Position numbers and translations under genes: made by a program
Notes under the pieces: generated by a model
Seen by the model: only the letters and a program-made list of their open reading frames with translations
The model's database searches: none
Told to the model about the DNA's origin: nothing
Assembly (NCBI RefSeq): GCF_000384315.1
Contig: NZ_ARVW01000001.1
Coordinates: forward strand, 6,014,157 to 6,078,156
DNA: 64,000 nucleotides
Origin: Amycolatopsis nigrescens CSC17Ta-90
GTDB taxonomy: Bacteria; Actinomycetota; Actinomycetes; Mycobacteriales; Pseudonocardiaceae
Direction: 5' to 3'
Shown here: positions 25,172 to 32,635 of the stretch, one piece after another
Layout of the letters: the number at the start of each line of letters is the position of its first letter
Numbering within the stretch: position 1 is the stretch's first letter

Positions 25172-26089
25172 ATGGAGACTGTTGTTGTCGGCACTCGGAG
25201 AAGCCACCTCGCCCAGGCCATGGTGCAGGAGTTTCTGGGCAGGCTCAGCTCGTGCCCGGTGGTCAATTTCCAGAGCCGCCAGGTCAGCTCCGCCGGAGAT
25301 CAGGACCGGAAAAGCTCGCTCAGCGAGATCGGCGGCAGCCGCGGCGGGGCATTCTCCAGTCAGCTCGAAGAGGAACTGTTCGCCGGGCGCATCGATGTCG
25401 CCGTGCATTCCTTGAAGGATCTCCCCACCGCGATGCCGGACGCGTTGAGCCTCGCCACGACGCCGCCTCGTGAAGACATCCACGACGCGCTGTGCGGTTC
25501 GACGCTCGCCGGGCTCCGCAAGGGGGCCAAGGTCGGTACCGGCGCCGTCCGCCGGATCGCCCAGCTCAAGGCCGTGCGGCCGGACCTGGACATCGTCCCG
25601 ATCCGGGGAAATGTCCCCCCGCGGCTCGCGAAGCTCAAGAACGGCTTCGACGCGGTCGTGCTCTCGGCCTCGGGTCTGCGCCGGCTCGGTCTCGAAGACA
25701 AGATCACCGAACTTCTTCCGCTGGAGCAGTTTCCGCCGTCTCCCGGGCAGGGCGCGATGGGGATTCAGGTCCGGCGCAGCGACACCGAGCTGCTCGCCAT
25801 GCTGAACGAGTTCGGGGACCCGGTGGCCGACGTCACCGTCCGGGCCGAGCGTGCCCTGCTGGCCGAGCTGCACGGTGGGTGCTCGGTCCCGATCGGCGCG
25901 TATGCCCTGCTGGGGCCGGACGGTTCGACCCTGACCCTGACCGGTCAGGTGACGTCGGTGGACGGCTCCCGGCAGATAAACGGCACGGTCGAGGGCACCA
26001 ACCCCGAAGAACTCGGTAAGACGCTGGCCGAAATCCTGCTTCAGCGCGGGGCGGAATCGATTCTTCAGGAGATCCGGACTCCGGTCTAG
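25172..26089 (+). CDS. HemC-like hydroxymethylbilane synthase paralogue with altered active-site loop
   Basis: A 305-residue HemC homologue. Retained: the cofactor cysteine (Cys237, GGCSVPIGA), catalytic Asp83 (HSLKDLP), Arg127/Arg128, Arg145 and Arg151. Changed: the active-site loop is GGSRGGAFSSQLE, losing both lysines that correspond to E. coli Lys55 and Lys59, and the cofactor-contacting GTSS is GTGA. Classical HemC polymerises four porphobilinogens. ATG 25172 follows TACCAT by six bases, indicating a leaderless start. It is alone, without hemA, hemD or hemE, but convergent with a HemB-like gene; both stops share one CTAG. A specialised role outside heme synthesis is inferred. Confidence 0.88.
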   Translation: METVVVGTRRSHLAQAMVQEFLGRLSSCPVVNFQSRQVSSAGDQDRKSSLSEIGGSRGGAFSSQLEEELFAGRIDVAVHSLKDLPTAMPDALSLATTPPREDIHDALCGSTLAGLRKGAKVGTGAVRRIAQLKAVRPDLDIVPIRGNVPPRLAKLKNGFDAVVLSASGLRRLGLEDKITELLPLEQFPPSPGQGAMGIQVRRSDTELLAMLNEFGDPVADVTVRAERALLAELHGGCSVPIGAYALLGPDGSTLTLTGQVTSVDGSRQINGTVEGTNPEELGKTLAEILLQRGAESILQEIRTPV

Positions 26090-27033
26090 TTCCCCATTTT
26101 CTCCGCGATCTCCACGGCCGCGTAAGTGATGATCGAGTCCGCGCCGGCGCGCCTGAGCATGGTGAACAGCTCGATCAGCAGATCCCAGTTTCCGGTGTTC
26201 GCGCCCAGCATCGTGTACTCGCCGGAGACGGAAAACGGTGCCAGCGGAATCTTCAGGTGCTCGTTGAGCACGACCAGTACGTCCGCGCAGAACAACGCCG
26301 GCTCCAGCAGCAGCATGTCCGCGCTTTCGGCCAGCAGCCCCGCTGCCGCGCCGATGGCCGCGGCCGAATCGGACGGAGCCAGCTGGAAAGCGCGGCGGGG
26401 ACCGGATACCGGCACCGCGCCCATTGTCTGACGGTAACCTTCGTACAACCGTGAATCGAAGATGAGGTGAGGCATGATCTTCACCCCGGCGTGGCCCGTT
26501 TCGTCGAGCGCCTGCCTGACCTTCCGCACGCTGCCGCCCAGCATCGAGGCCGGGCCCACGACGTCCGCCCCGGCGTCGGCCTGAGCGACAGCCTGTTCCG
26601 CTATCGCGTCTATCGTGGCAGTCACATCCGGAGTGCCGTTCCGGTCGGCTATATAACATTCGCCGCTCGCCGTGTAGGAGCACAGACAGGTTTCCGTCAG
26701 CACGGTCACCGACGGATCGACGACTTTGACCTCGTGGATGGCCTGTGCCATCAGACTGTGCGGGCTTCGCCCTGCTGATCCGATCGGATCACGCCGTCCG
26801 TCGGTGGAGAACAGTTTCACCGATTGGACTCCAGCGTGCGCGGCCCTGGTCACCGCGCGGTTGAGCATGCCGAGCGGCACGGTTGGCATCGGCCGCGGTT
26901 GACTGGAACCGTCGTCGCGGACGAGGAAGACCATCGTCAAGTTCGCTGGAGCAAGCAGGGATTCCACAACTCGTCTCCCCAGGATTCGTGGTTCTGCGGT
27001 CGTGGACGGTACCAACTCCGCTCCGATATGCAC
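26086..27033 (-). CDS. HemB-like protein lacking both Schiff-base lysines
   Basis: A 315-residue relative of porphobilinogen synthase. Fold motifs are clear: CLCSYTASGEC keeps the three zinc cysteines (116, 118, 126), VSGEY (269-273) and ITYAA (Tyr304) keep substrate-carboxylate contacts. However, the two lysines that form Schiff bases with 5-aminolevulinate are replaced by Ile191 (LIFDSRLYEGY) and Glu244 (LLLEPALF). The normal Knorr condensation by that chemistry should be impossible. The start is set at GTG 27033, after a likely promoter; the frame remains open upstream but that part is the antisense-shifted shadow of the next gene. Convergent with hemC-like, sharing a CTAG stop overlap. 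Confidence 0.88.
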   Translation of the reverse strand: MHIGAELVPSTTAEPRILGRRVVESLLAPANLTMVFLVRDDGSSQPRPMPTVPLGMLNRAVTRAAHAGVQSVKLFSTDGRRDPIGSAGRSPHSLMAQAIHEVKVVDPSVTVLTETCLCSYTASGECYIADRNGTPDVTATIDAIAEQAVAQADAGADVVGPASMLGGSVRKVRQALDETGHAGVKIMPHLIFDSRLYEGYRQTMGAVPVSGPRRAFQLAPSDSAAAIGAAAGLLAESADMLLLEPALFCADVLVVLNEHLKIPLAPFSVSGEYTMLGANTGNWDLLIELFTMLRRAGADSIITYAAVEIAEKMGN

Positions 27034-27062
27034 ACCGTCGATCTGATGGTGTGCGTGATAGC

Positions 27063-27086
27063 GATATGTTCTGTCGGTTTTCTGTC
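27063..27086 (-). promoter_or_regulatory. Shared 24-bp upstream element, copy 2 (hemB-like gene)
   Basis: On the minus strand two GACAGAA heptamers spaced by 4 bp, then CATATC. It ends about 30 bp before the hemB-like GTG, an ideal distance for an activator site plus -10. It differs from copy 1 at only three of 24 positions. See 24980-25003. Confidence 0.68.
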
Positions 27087-27103
27087 CGAACGGCGGGCGC
27101 GGG

Positions 27104-27475
27104 TCAGCCGGTGAAGGCGGAGTCGACGGCCTTGGTGAGCTCGGTGACCGTGCTGAGCAGCGGCGCGACCGGACGGACCAGCTCGGTGAGCTTCTCCAGC
27201 AGCCGCCCGACCACCCCGCGGTCCGGCTTGGCCTGACCGAGCTCGTCGCGCAGGATCTCGGCGGTGGCGATCGTGGTGCCGGGCAGCTGCTCGTGGTGGG
27301 CGTCGAGCAGTTCGGACACCCGGTCGAGCAGTTCGGTGGTGCGCCCCGCCGGGTCCGAGAACTGCGAGGCGACCTGCACGTCACCGCTGACCACGCGCGC
27401 ATTCGGGCCGACCGCCTGGTTGCCGACGGTGCTCTGGCCGCCCGATTGCTGGATGCCGTAGTTCGGTGCGTTCAC
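27104..27475 (-). CDS. Small protein with N-terminal Gly/Gln-rich motif
   Basis: A 123-residue protein of unknown function starting at GTG 27475 after an AGGAGGACCAGC site. Residues 7-28 (GIQQSGG, S-x-VGNQAVG, then PNARV) are 64% identical to residues 504-525 near the C-terminus of the protein encoded just upstream. Residues 45-120 are predicted helical (repeated leucines, LLDRVSELLDAHHEQL and LLEKLTELVRPVAPLL). No enzyme motif is visible. The pair of matching short motifs in adjacent genes is the pattern of bacterial amyloid signalling motifs, where one protein templates another; that is an inference. Confidence 0.7.
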   Translation of the reverse strand: MNAPNYGIQQSGGQSTVGNQAVGPNARVVSGDVQVASQFSDPAGRTTELLDRVSELLDAHHEQLPGTTIATAEILRDELGQAKPDRGVVGRLLEKLTELVRPVAPLLSTVTELTKAVDSAFTG

Positions 27476-27490
27476 GCTGGTCCTCCTGGA

Positions 27491-29122
27491 TCAGGTTCCG
27501 GATGTCGCCGCGGGTTCGGCGGTGGACGGCTTGGTCACCTGCTGGCTGATCGAAGCCTCGGTGCCGACGGCCTGGCTGCCGACGTTGCTGATTCCGCCGG
27601 TTTGAATAATGCCCTGGTTCAGGATAGCCATCTGCCGGTTGCGGAATTCTGTGGTGTCCACCTCATGTGCGTCCAGGAAGTCGAGCATGGCGGCCAGCAC
27701 ATGCCGTTCGATCAATTTAAGGTGCTTGTCCGCGTCCGCTTTCTGGAAGTAATTGTGGTAAAGGGTGTCCGCCGCCAGTTGCCGCGCGCTCACCCTGGCG
27801 CCGTAGCTGTAACCGAGGTCGTTCCTGGCCACCGTGCGGGCCAGCTCCCGCCTGTTGGCGCGGCGCCAGTCCGACAGCAGCGCGCTCAGCACCCGGCCTG
27901 GCGCCCGCAGCACGCTGCTGGTGAGTTCCCCGGCGGCATTGCCAAGCAGCCTGCCGACCTGGCCCGCGGTCAGGTTGTCGGTCAGCCGGTCGACGTCGTG
28001 GTACTGCTTCCAGAGCGGGCCGAGGGTGGTCCGCTCGCACTGCAGGTACAGCAACCGCCCCTTGGTGGAGAAGTGCAGGAAGGTGCTGGCGACCACCTCA
28101 CCGCCCCAGGAAGGCACCCGCGCGCACAGGTAGTGCCGCGCGGATCCGCTCGGTTCGGCCGCGATCTCGCGGATCTCGTCCGCGCTCAGCAACTGCCGGG
28201 GCGCCTGGTCCCGGCGCGGCAGGAACTTGCGGTACGAGGTCAGCGTGTTGCCGCTGATGAACACCCGGTCCTCCAGCACGAGCCCGCCCAGCTCCGGCCC
28301 GATCGGCCGCAGCCGTTCACGCACGTACTCGATGAGTTCGAGGACGTCCAGCGCCACCGCTTCGCCGTCGCGACGCAGGGTGGGCAGTGCGAAGGACCAG
28401 TTGGACACGCTGGGCCCGTGCCCGACGAAGGGGTTGTACCCGTCGTACACGGTGAGGTTGCCGCGCTCGGCCCGTTCGATCTCGTCCAGCCGTTCGGACT
28501 GCCAGGCGTGCATCGGTTCCGGCGCCTCGTCCTGGCGGAACTTGGACCTGGTCAGTTCGCGCGCGGCCACCTGCCTGGTGTGGAAGAGGTCCCAGGCGAC
28601 CAGCCCGTAGAGCACCAGCCCGGTCAGCAGCGCCAGCACCGGGATGCCGATCAACCAGTCCGGCACCCCAGACTGCTCGGACCGCCGCGCCCCGGGGTCG
28701 ACGTCGAGCACGGTGATCACCTGCACCGAGAAGTACAGCAACGCGACGATCATCAGCACCGCGAACAGCACGTGCCGCGGTCGTCCGCCCTGTGCCGCCA
28801 TTCGGCCGAACCACCCCGCCGCCGGCATTACCAGCGTCAGCGCCAGGATCGTCCACAAAGGAGCGACGATGAGCGCGACCACGGTGGTGCCGAGCAGGCC
28901 GGCGTCCCGCAGGAGGCGTTGCCGCCGCCCGGCGAGGCAGTGTTGCAGCACCGGCCGCAGCGAGAAGTCCACCGACGGCGCCACCGCGTGCAGGTCGTCC
29001 GAGAACAGCGCCTTGTTCAGCTGGTCGGCGAACTTGTCGTCGGTGCGGGCGGCGACGCAGAGGTAACGCGTGGTGTCGTCGGGCGAGGGCGCGGCGGCAT
29101 CCGGCTCCAGTGCCTTTTTCAT
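27491..29122 (-). CDS. Membrane protein with C-terminal Gly/Gln-rich motif
   Basis: A 543-residue protein not assigned to a known family. An N-terminal cytosolic stretch is followed by about four membrane helices between residues 74 and 180, then a long soluble region with NLTVYDGYNPFVGHG (about residues 222-236) and RRDQAPRQLLSADEI. The end (residues 504-525) carries GIIQTGG, SNVGSQAVG, EASI, matching the N-terminus of the next protein. Start ATG 29122 follows AAGGGGAAG; the upstream gene ends eight bases before. Similar large membrane proteins with a YxGYxPFVG segment are common in actinomycetes without known function. It could be a membrane-bound sensor or effector. Confidence 0.72.
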   Translation of the reverse strand: MKKALEPDAAAPSPDDTTRYLCVAARTDDKFADQLNKALFSDDLHAVAPSVDFSLRPVLQHCLAGRRQRLLRDAGLLGTTVVALIVAPLWTILALTLVMPAAGWFGRMAAQGGRPRHVLFAVLMIVALLYFSVQVITVLDVDPGARRSEQSGVPDWLIGIPVLALLTGLVLYGLVAWDLFHTRQVAARELTRSKFRQDEAPEPMHAWQSERLDEIERAERGNLTVYDGYNPFVGHGPSVSNWSFALPTLRRDGEAVALDVLELIEYVRERLRPIGPELGGLVLEDRVFISGNTLTSYRKFLPRRDQAPRQLLSADEIREIAAEPSGSARHYLCARVPSWGGEVVASTFLHFSTKGRLLYLQCERTTLGPLWKQYHDVDRLTDNLTAGQVGRLLGNAAGELTSSVLRAPGRVLSALLSDWRRANRRELARTVARNDLGYSYGARVSARQLAADTLYHNYFQKADADKHLKLIERHVLAAMLDFLDAHEVDTTEFRNRQMAILNQGIIQTGGISNVGSQAVGTEASISQQVTKPSTAEPAATSGT

Positions 29123-29130
29123 TCTTCCCC

Positions 29131-29745
29131 TTACCAGAAGGACTTCGGAGTGGTGCGGCGTTCGTCCGCCGGGAGGGGACGGGAGCCGAAGAGCCCGGTG
29201 CCGGGACGGCCGGCCGGTGCCCGGTGCGCGCCGGAGACCGCCATGCCGACCACCAGCCCGAGCAGGGCGCCGAACAGCGCGGCCTGGCTCAGCGGGCTCA
29301 GGAACAGCTCGATGGAGTCGTATTCGCTGCCGGCGGACCAGGGGGACGGGCCGAGCAGCGCGGGCGTCAGCAGGCTCGCGGCCACACTGGCGACGGTGGC
29401 GCTGAGCGCTGTCGCGCCGATGCCGGCCATGGCGGCGAAAACGCCGGTGGCGGGTTTCGCCGAGCGGGCGAGCCGGGTCAGCAGCACTACCGCCAGCACG
29501 GTGAACAGGAGGGTGCGGATGTTCTGGTACCAGAACATCCAGGCGCCGGTGCGTTCGAGATCCACCTGCCAGCGCGGGAAGAGCAGGGTGCTCGACAGGG
29601 CCGTGAAAGGTTCGTCGAAGTCGCCCCGGACCAGATCGAGCTGCCTGCCGATCCAGGGATTGCCGGCCACCAGCACGTAACCCAGTACGACGGCCACTCC
29701 CGGCGCGGAAAACCGTTGCCGTCGCCCACTCGTCGCTTCCACCAC
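29131..29745 (-). CDS. Four-helix membrane protein
   Basis: A 204-residue protein starting with GTG 29745. About four hydrophobic segments are visible (residues 14-28, 74-92, 100-125, 148-172), with a polar loop rich in Trp/Tyr between the first two, and a basic C-terminal tail. It is the first gene of the three-gene minus-strand set with the two motif-bearing proteins (eight-base and 15-base gaps). No family is recognised. It probably acts with its neighbours at the membrane. Confidence 0.65.
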   Translation of the reverse strand: MVEATSGRRQRFSAPGVAVVLGYVLVAGNPWIGRQLDLVRGDFDEPFTALSSTLLFPRWQVDLERTGAWMFWYQNIRTLLFTVLAVVLLTRLARSAKPATGVFAAMAGIGATALSATVASVAASLLTPALLGPSPWSAGSEYDSIELFLSPLSQAALFGALLGLVVGMAVSGAHRAPAGRPGTGLFGSRPLPADERRTTPKSFW

Positions 29746-29808
29746 GCGTTGAAGCTAGACCAGCCGTGAGAACGCTTCCATGGCTCGGCGCCGCTTAGTT
29801 CCCAACCG

Positions 29809-30381
29809 TTATCCGTCGATGTAGTGCTGGATCGCCGGAGCGACGAGCTGCACTATTTCCTCTTCCGGAACCTCGGCGATCGGTGGTACGGCGACGATGT
29901 AGCGGAGCAGCGCGACGCCGATCAGCTGCGCAGCCGCCGCGGTCATGCGTACCCGCGGGATGCCGAAGCCGTCCGCGACCTTGGAGAAGACGACCTGGTC
30001 CATGAAGGTGCGCATCATGGCCGCGGCCTCTTCGTTGGTGGTGACCGAGCGCAGCAGGGCGAGGAAGGGCGCGCGGCCCGCCGGTTCCCGCCACAGGTCG
30101 AGGAAGGCGCGCACCAGGCGTTCGCCCGCGTGTTCGCGCGGGCCCTCCAGAATGGCCGGGATCAGTTCCGCGGGGTTGAACGGCAGTTCCATCGCGGCCA
30201 CGAACAGTTGTTGCTTGGTGCCGTAGAAATGGTTCAGCATGGCGGGGTTCACCCCGGCCTCGGTCGCGATGGCGCGAACGGTGGCACCGCCGTAGCCCTG
30301 TTGGGCGAACAGCTTTCGCGCCGCGGCCAGGATGTGCTCTCTGGTCTCGGTCTGCCCTGGACGTCTGCCGGCTCGTGCCAT
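29809..30381 (-). CDS. TetR-family regulator
   Basis: A 190-residue protein with a TetR N-terminal domain (REHILAAARKLFAQQGYGG, TVRAIATEAGVNPAMLNHFYG) and a C-terminal domain of the type with the conserved AAAQLIGVALLRYIVAVPP. It resembles the TetR protein at 33539-34153 (similar LIG-x-R-Y-x3 and AP-x2-QHY/QRY C-terminus), so the two are probably paralogues. It follows a small gene (30391-30705) by nine bases on the same strand. Target and ligand are unknown. Confidence 0.87.
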   Translation of the reverse strand: MARAGRRPGQTETREHILAAARKLFAQQGYGGATVRAIATEAGVNPAMLNHFYGTKQQLFVAAMELPFNPAELIPAILEGPREHAGERLVRAFLDLWREPAGRAPFLALLRSVTTNEEAAAMMRTFMDQVVFSKVADGFGIPRVRMTAAAAQLIGVALLRYIVAVPPIAEVPEEEIVQLVAPAIQHYIDG

Positions 30382-30390
30382 GCGTTGATC

Positions 30391-30705
30391 TTATTCCCCG
30401 GCTTCGAGCAGCCGCCGGAACTCGCGCTCGGGGTCCTTGAGCATCCGGTGCACGGTCTGCACGCTCGCGCAGGGCCAGGCCCGCAGGCAGCAGCGGCAGA
30501 GGCCGTACCGGTTCTCGTGGTGGTCCATCAGAACGGCGCGGATCACGTCCACCAGATCCGGAATCAGCCGCCTAGCCGACCTCGCGTCCGCTTCGCCCCA
30601 TGAAGCGACCTTCATGGCGAGGTATTCCGCCATATCGAGATAACGGTACAGCTCATCGCGAAGCAGGTCGTACGCGTCCTGTTGAGCCGAGTTCAGATTG
30701 GTCAT
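30391..30705 (-). CDS. Small cysteine-containing protein next to DUF5753 regulator
   Basis: A 104-residue protein, start taken as ATG 30705 (the frame is open to 30786). It is mostly helical with a C-terminal cluster GLCRCCLRAWPC, four cysteines that could bind metal, and an acidic end. It is divergent from the XRE-DUF5753/DUF397 pair, and such small helical proteins commonly occur beside them in actinomycetes. No enzyme function is visible. It may be translated with the downstream TetR gene. Confidence 0.6.
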   Translation of the reverse strand: MTNLNSAQQDAYDLLRDELYRYLDMAEYLAMKVASWGEADARSARRLIPDLVDVIRAVLMDHHENRYGLCRCCLRAWPCASVQTVHRMLKDPEREFRRLLEAGE

Positions 30706-30808
30706 GACTACAGGAAACAACCTTGACACCGGGACAGGAAATCCGCCTTTTCGGGGGATATATTTGCGAACGGAGGATTGCTTCATCGAGCCGCGCTAAT
30801 TTTGCCTC

Positions 30809-31657
30809 ATGAAGGACAGGGAGCCCACCATCAGAAGCAGACAGCTCGGCGCGGGTCTGCGCAAGGTGATGCATCGCGCCGGGCTGAACGGCAGCCAGGC
30901 CGCGCGCAAGCTCGGCTGGGTCGACAGCACGGTTTCCCGGCTGCTCAACGGAAAACGCGGCGGGGATGTGGTCGAGGTGTCCGCGTTCCTGGCCATCTGC
31001 GGGGTCGTGGGCGAGGAACGCGAGTACTACTTGCAGCTGGCGCGGGAGGTGGCGAAGGAAGGCTGGTTCCAGCAGCACGGCTCCCGCCTGCCCAAGCAAC
31101 TCACCACCCTCATCGACCACGAGGACTTGGCAACCTCCATCGTGGATTTCCAGCCGATGATTATGCCCGGTGTTCTGCAAACCGCCGAGTACGCGCGAGC
31201 CTTGCTGATGGGGATGGGTACATTGCCTGAAGAGGAGATCGATGGCCGTGTTGCGGCAAGGATGGCCCGTAAGGGACTGTTCGGTCGCTCACCGCAAGCC
31301 CAATTCACCTTCTTCATCCACGAGTTCGCACTGATGTTGCGTGTCGGGGGCAACGAGGTGATGTCCGGCCAGTTGCACCAGCTGCTTCGGGATGCTGTTC
31401 GCCCCTATGTCACCCTGCGCGTGATACCCAGGACCGCAGGTGTGCATGCCGGGATCGCCGGAGCGTTCATGTTAATGGAGTTCACCGACTTCAAGCCGGT
31501 GGCTTACCTGGAAAGCCAGACAGCCTCGATCTTCCTGGAGAAGGCGGAGGAAATTGCCGCGTACCGGCTCGTGTTGACAAGGCTCGCGGAGAAGGCGCTG
31601 GATGAGGGACAATCGAAGGAGCGGATCGCAAACCTGGCGGTCGAGCGGTACTCCTAG
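30809..31657 (+). CDS. XRE-family regulator with DUF5753 domain
   Basis: A 282-residue WhiJ-like regulator: an N-terminal helix-turn-helix (about residues 10-65; GSQAARKLGWVDSTVSRLLNG) and a C-terminal DUF5753 domain starting near residue 100 (TSIVDFQPMIMPGVLQTAEYARAL) and ending RLAEKALDEGQSKE. TAATTT at 30797-30802 ends six bases before ATG 30809, so the message is probably leaderless. It is followed 13 bases later by a DUF397 gene. In streptomycetes these pairs act as regulator and antagonist, often in development or secondary metabolism. Confidence 0.9.
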   Translation: MKDREPTIRSRQLGAGLRKVMHRAGLNGSQAARKLGWVDSTVSRLLNGKRGGDVVEVSAFLAICGVVGEEREYYLQLAREVAKEGWFQQHGSRLPKQLTTLIDHEDLATSIVDFQPMIMPGVLQTAEYARALLMGMGTLPEEEIDGRVAARMARKGLFGRSPQAQFTFFIHEFALMLRVGGNEVMSGQLHQLLRDAVRPYVTLRVIPRTAGVHAGIAGAFMLMEFTDFKPVAYLESQTASIFLEKAEEIAAYRLVLTRLAEKALDEGQSKERIANLAVERYS

Positions 31658-31670
31658 CGGGAGGATTGCT

Positions 31671-31856
31671 ATGGGCTCCCTCGGGTCATCCGAGCTGGTG
31701 TGGCGCAAGAGCAGCTACAGCGCGGCTGCGAACGGCTGCGTCGAGGTGGGGGCAAAAAGTCGGCTATTTGCCGTGCGGGACTCCAAGGACCCGGCGGGTG
31801 GGGCGTTGACCTTCGGCGATGCGGCCTGGCGGGCCTTTCTGGGTGCGGTTCGCTGA
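31671..31856 (+). CDS. DUF397 small partner protein
   Basis: A 61-residue protein with the DUF397 consensus: [35 protein letters not shown] and [10 protein letters not shown]. It pairs with the DUF5753 regulator immediately upstream and is known in related systems to modulate it. ATG 31671 follows GGGAGGA. It ends 17 bases before hisF, whose own -10-like TAGGCT lies in that gap. Confidence 0.9.
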   Translation: MGSLGSSELVWRKSSYSAAANGCVEVGAKSRLFAVRDSKDPAGGALTFGDAAWRAFLGAVR

Positions 31857-31873
31857 CACGTAGGCTGGGCCGT

Positions 31874-32635
31874 ATGTCAGTCGCGGTCCGGGTGATTCCC
31901 TGTCTTGATGTCGACGCCGGCCGGGTGGTCAAGGGTGTCAACTTCGCCGACCTTCGCGACGCGGGCGACCCCGTCGAACTCGCGCGCGCCTACGACGCCG
32001 AGGGTGCCGACGAACTCACCTTCCTCGACGTCACGGCCTCCTCCGGCAACCGCGAGACCACCTTCGACGTGGTCCGCCGCACCGCCGAGCAGGTGTTCAT
32101 CCCGCTCACCGTCGGCGGCGGTGTGCGCTCCGGCGACGACGTGAACCGGCTGCTCCGCGCGGGCGCGGACAAGGTGAGCATCAACACCGCCGCGATCGCC
32201 CGCCCCGAACTCCTGCACGAGACCTCCCGGCGCTTCGGCTCGCAGTGCATCGTGCTCTCGGTGGATGCCCGACGCGGCGGTGACACCGCCTCCGGTTTCG
32301 AGGTGACCACGCACGGGGGCCGCCAGGGCACCGGCATCGACGCCGTCGAGTGGGCCGCCCGCGGCGAGGAGCTCGGCGTCGGCGAGATCCTGCTCAACTC
32401 GATGGACGCGGACGGCACCAAGGCCGGTTTCGACCTGGAGCTGATCGGCCTGGTCCGCAAGGCCGTGCACGTCCCGGTGATCGCCAGCGGCGGCGCGGGC
32501 GCGCTCGAACACTTCCTGCCCGCCGTGCAGCAGGGCGCGGACGCGGTGCTTGCGGCCAGCGTGTTCCACTTCGGCCAGCTCAAGATCGGCGACGTCAAGG
32601 ACGCGCTGCGCGCCGGTGGGGTCGTGGTCCGATGA
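31874..32635 (+). CDS. hisF: Imidazole glycerol phosphate synthase, cyclase subunit
   Basis: A 253-residue TIM barrel. The catalytic aspartates are Asp12 ([15 protein letters not shown]) and the Asp in [21 protein letters not shown] and [13 protein letters not shown] are other signatures. It receives ammonia from HisH, encoded about 19 kb to the left. TAGGCT at 31861-31866 ends seven bases before ATG 31874 and no ribosome site is seen, so it is probably leaderless. It overlaps the next membrane-protein gene by four bases. Confidence 0.96.
   Translation: MSVAVRVIPCLDVDAGRVVKGVNFADLRDAGDPVELARAYDAEGADELTFLDVTASSGNRETTFDVVRRTAEQVFIPLTVGGGVRSGDDVNRLLRAGADKVSINTAAIARPELLHETSRRFGSQCIVLSVDARRGGDTASGFEVTTHGGRQGTGIDAVEWAARGEELGVGEILLNSMDADGTKAGFDLELIGLVRKAVHVPVIASGGAGALEHFLPAVQQGADAVLAASVFHFGQLKIGDVKDALRAGGVVVR

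Noticed and set aside
26086..27033. Self-resistance copy of HemB against an ALA-analogue antibiotic
   Set aside because: A resistance copy should still catalyse the reaction, but both Schiff-base lysines are missing.
27034..27402. N-terminal extension of the hemB-like frame
   Set aside because: The extra 120 residues are the out-of-frame shadow of the small-protein gene at 27104-27475 and have no HemB similarity.
30723..30764. TTGACA ... TATATT as a promoter before the DUF5753 regulator
   Set aside because: The two boxes are 30 bp apart, too far for a sigma-70-type promoter; the leaderless TAATTT element fits better.
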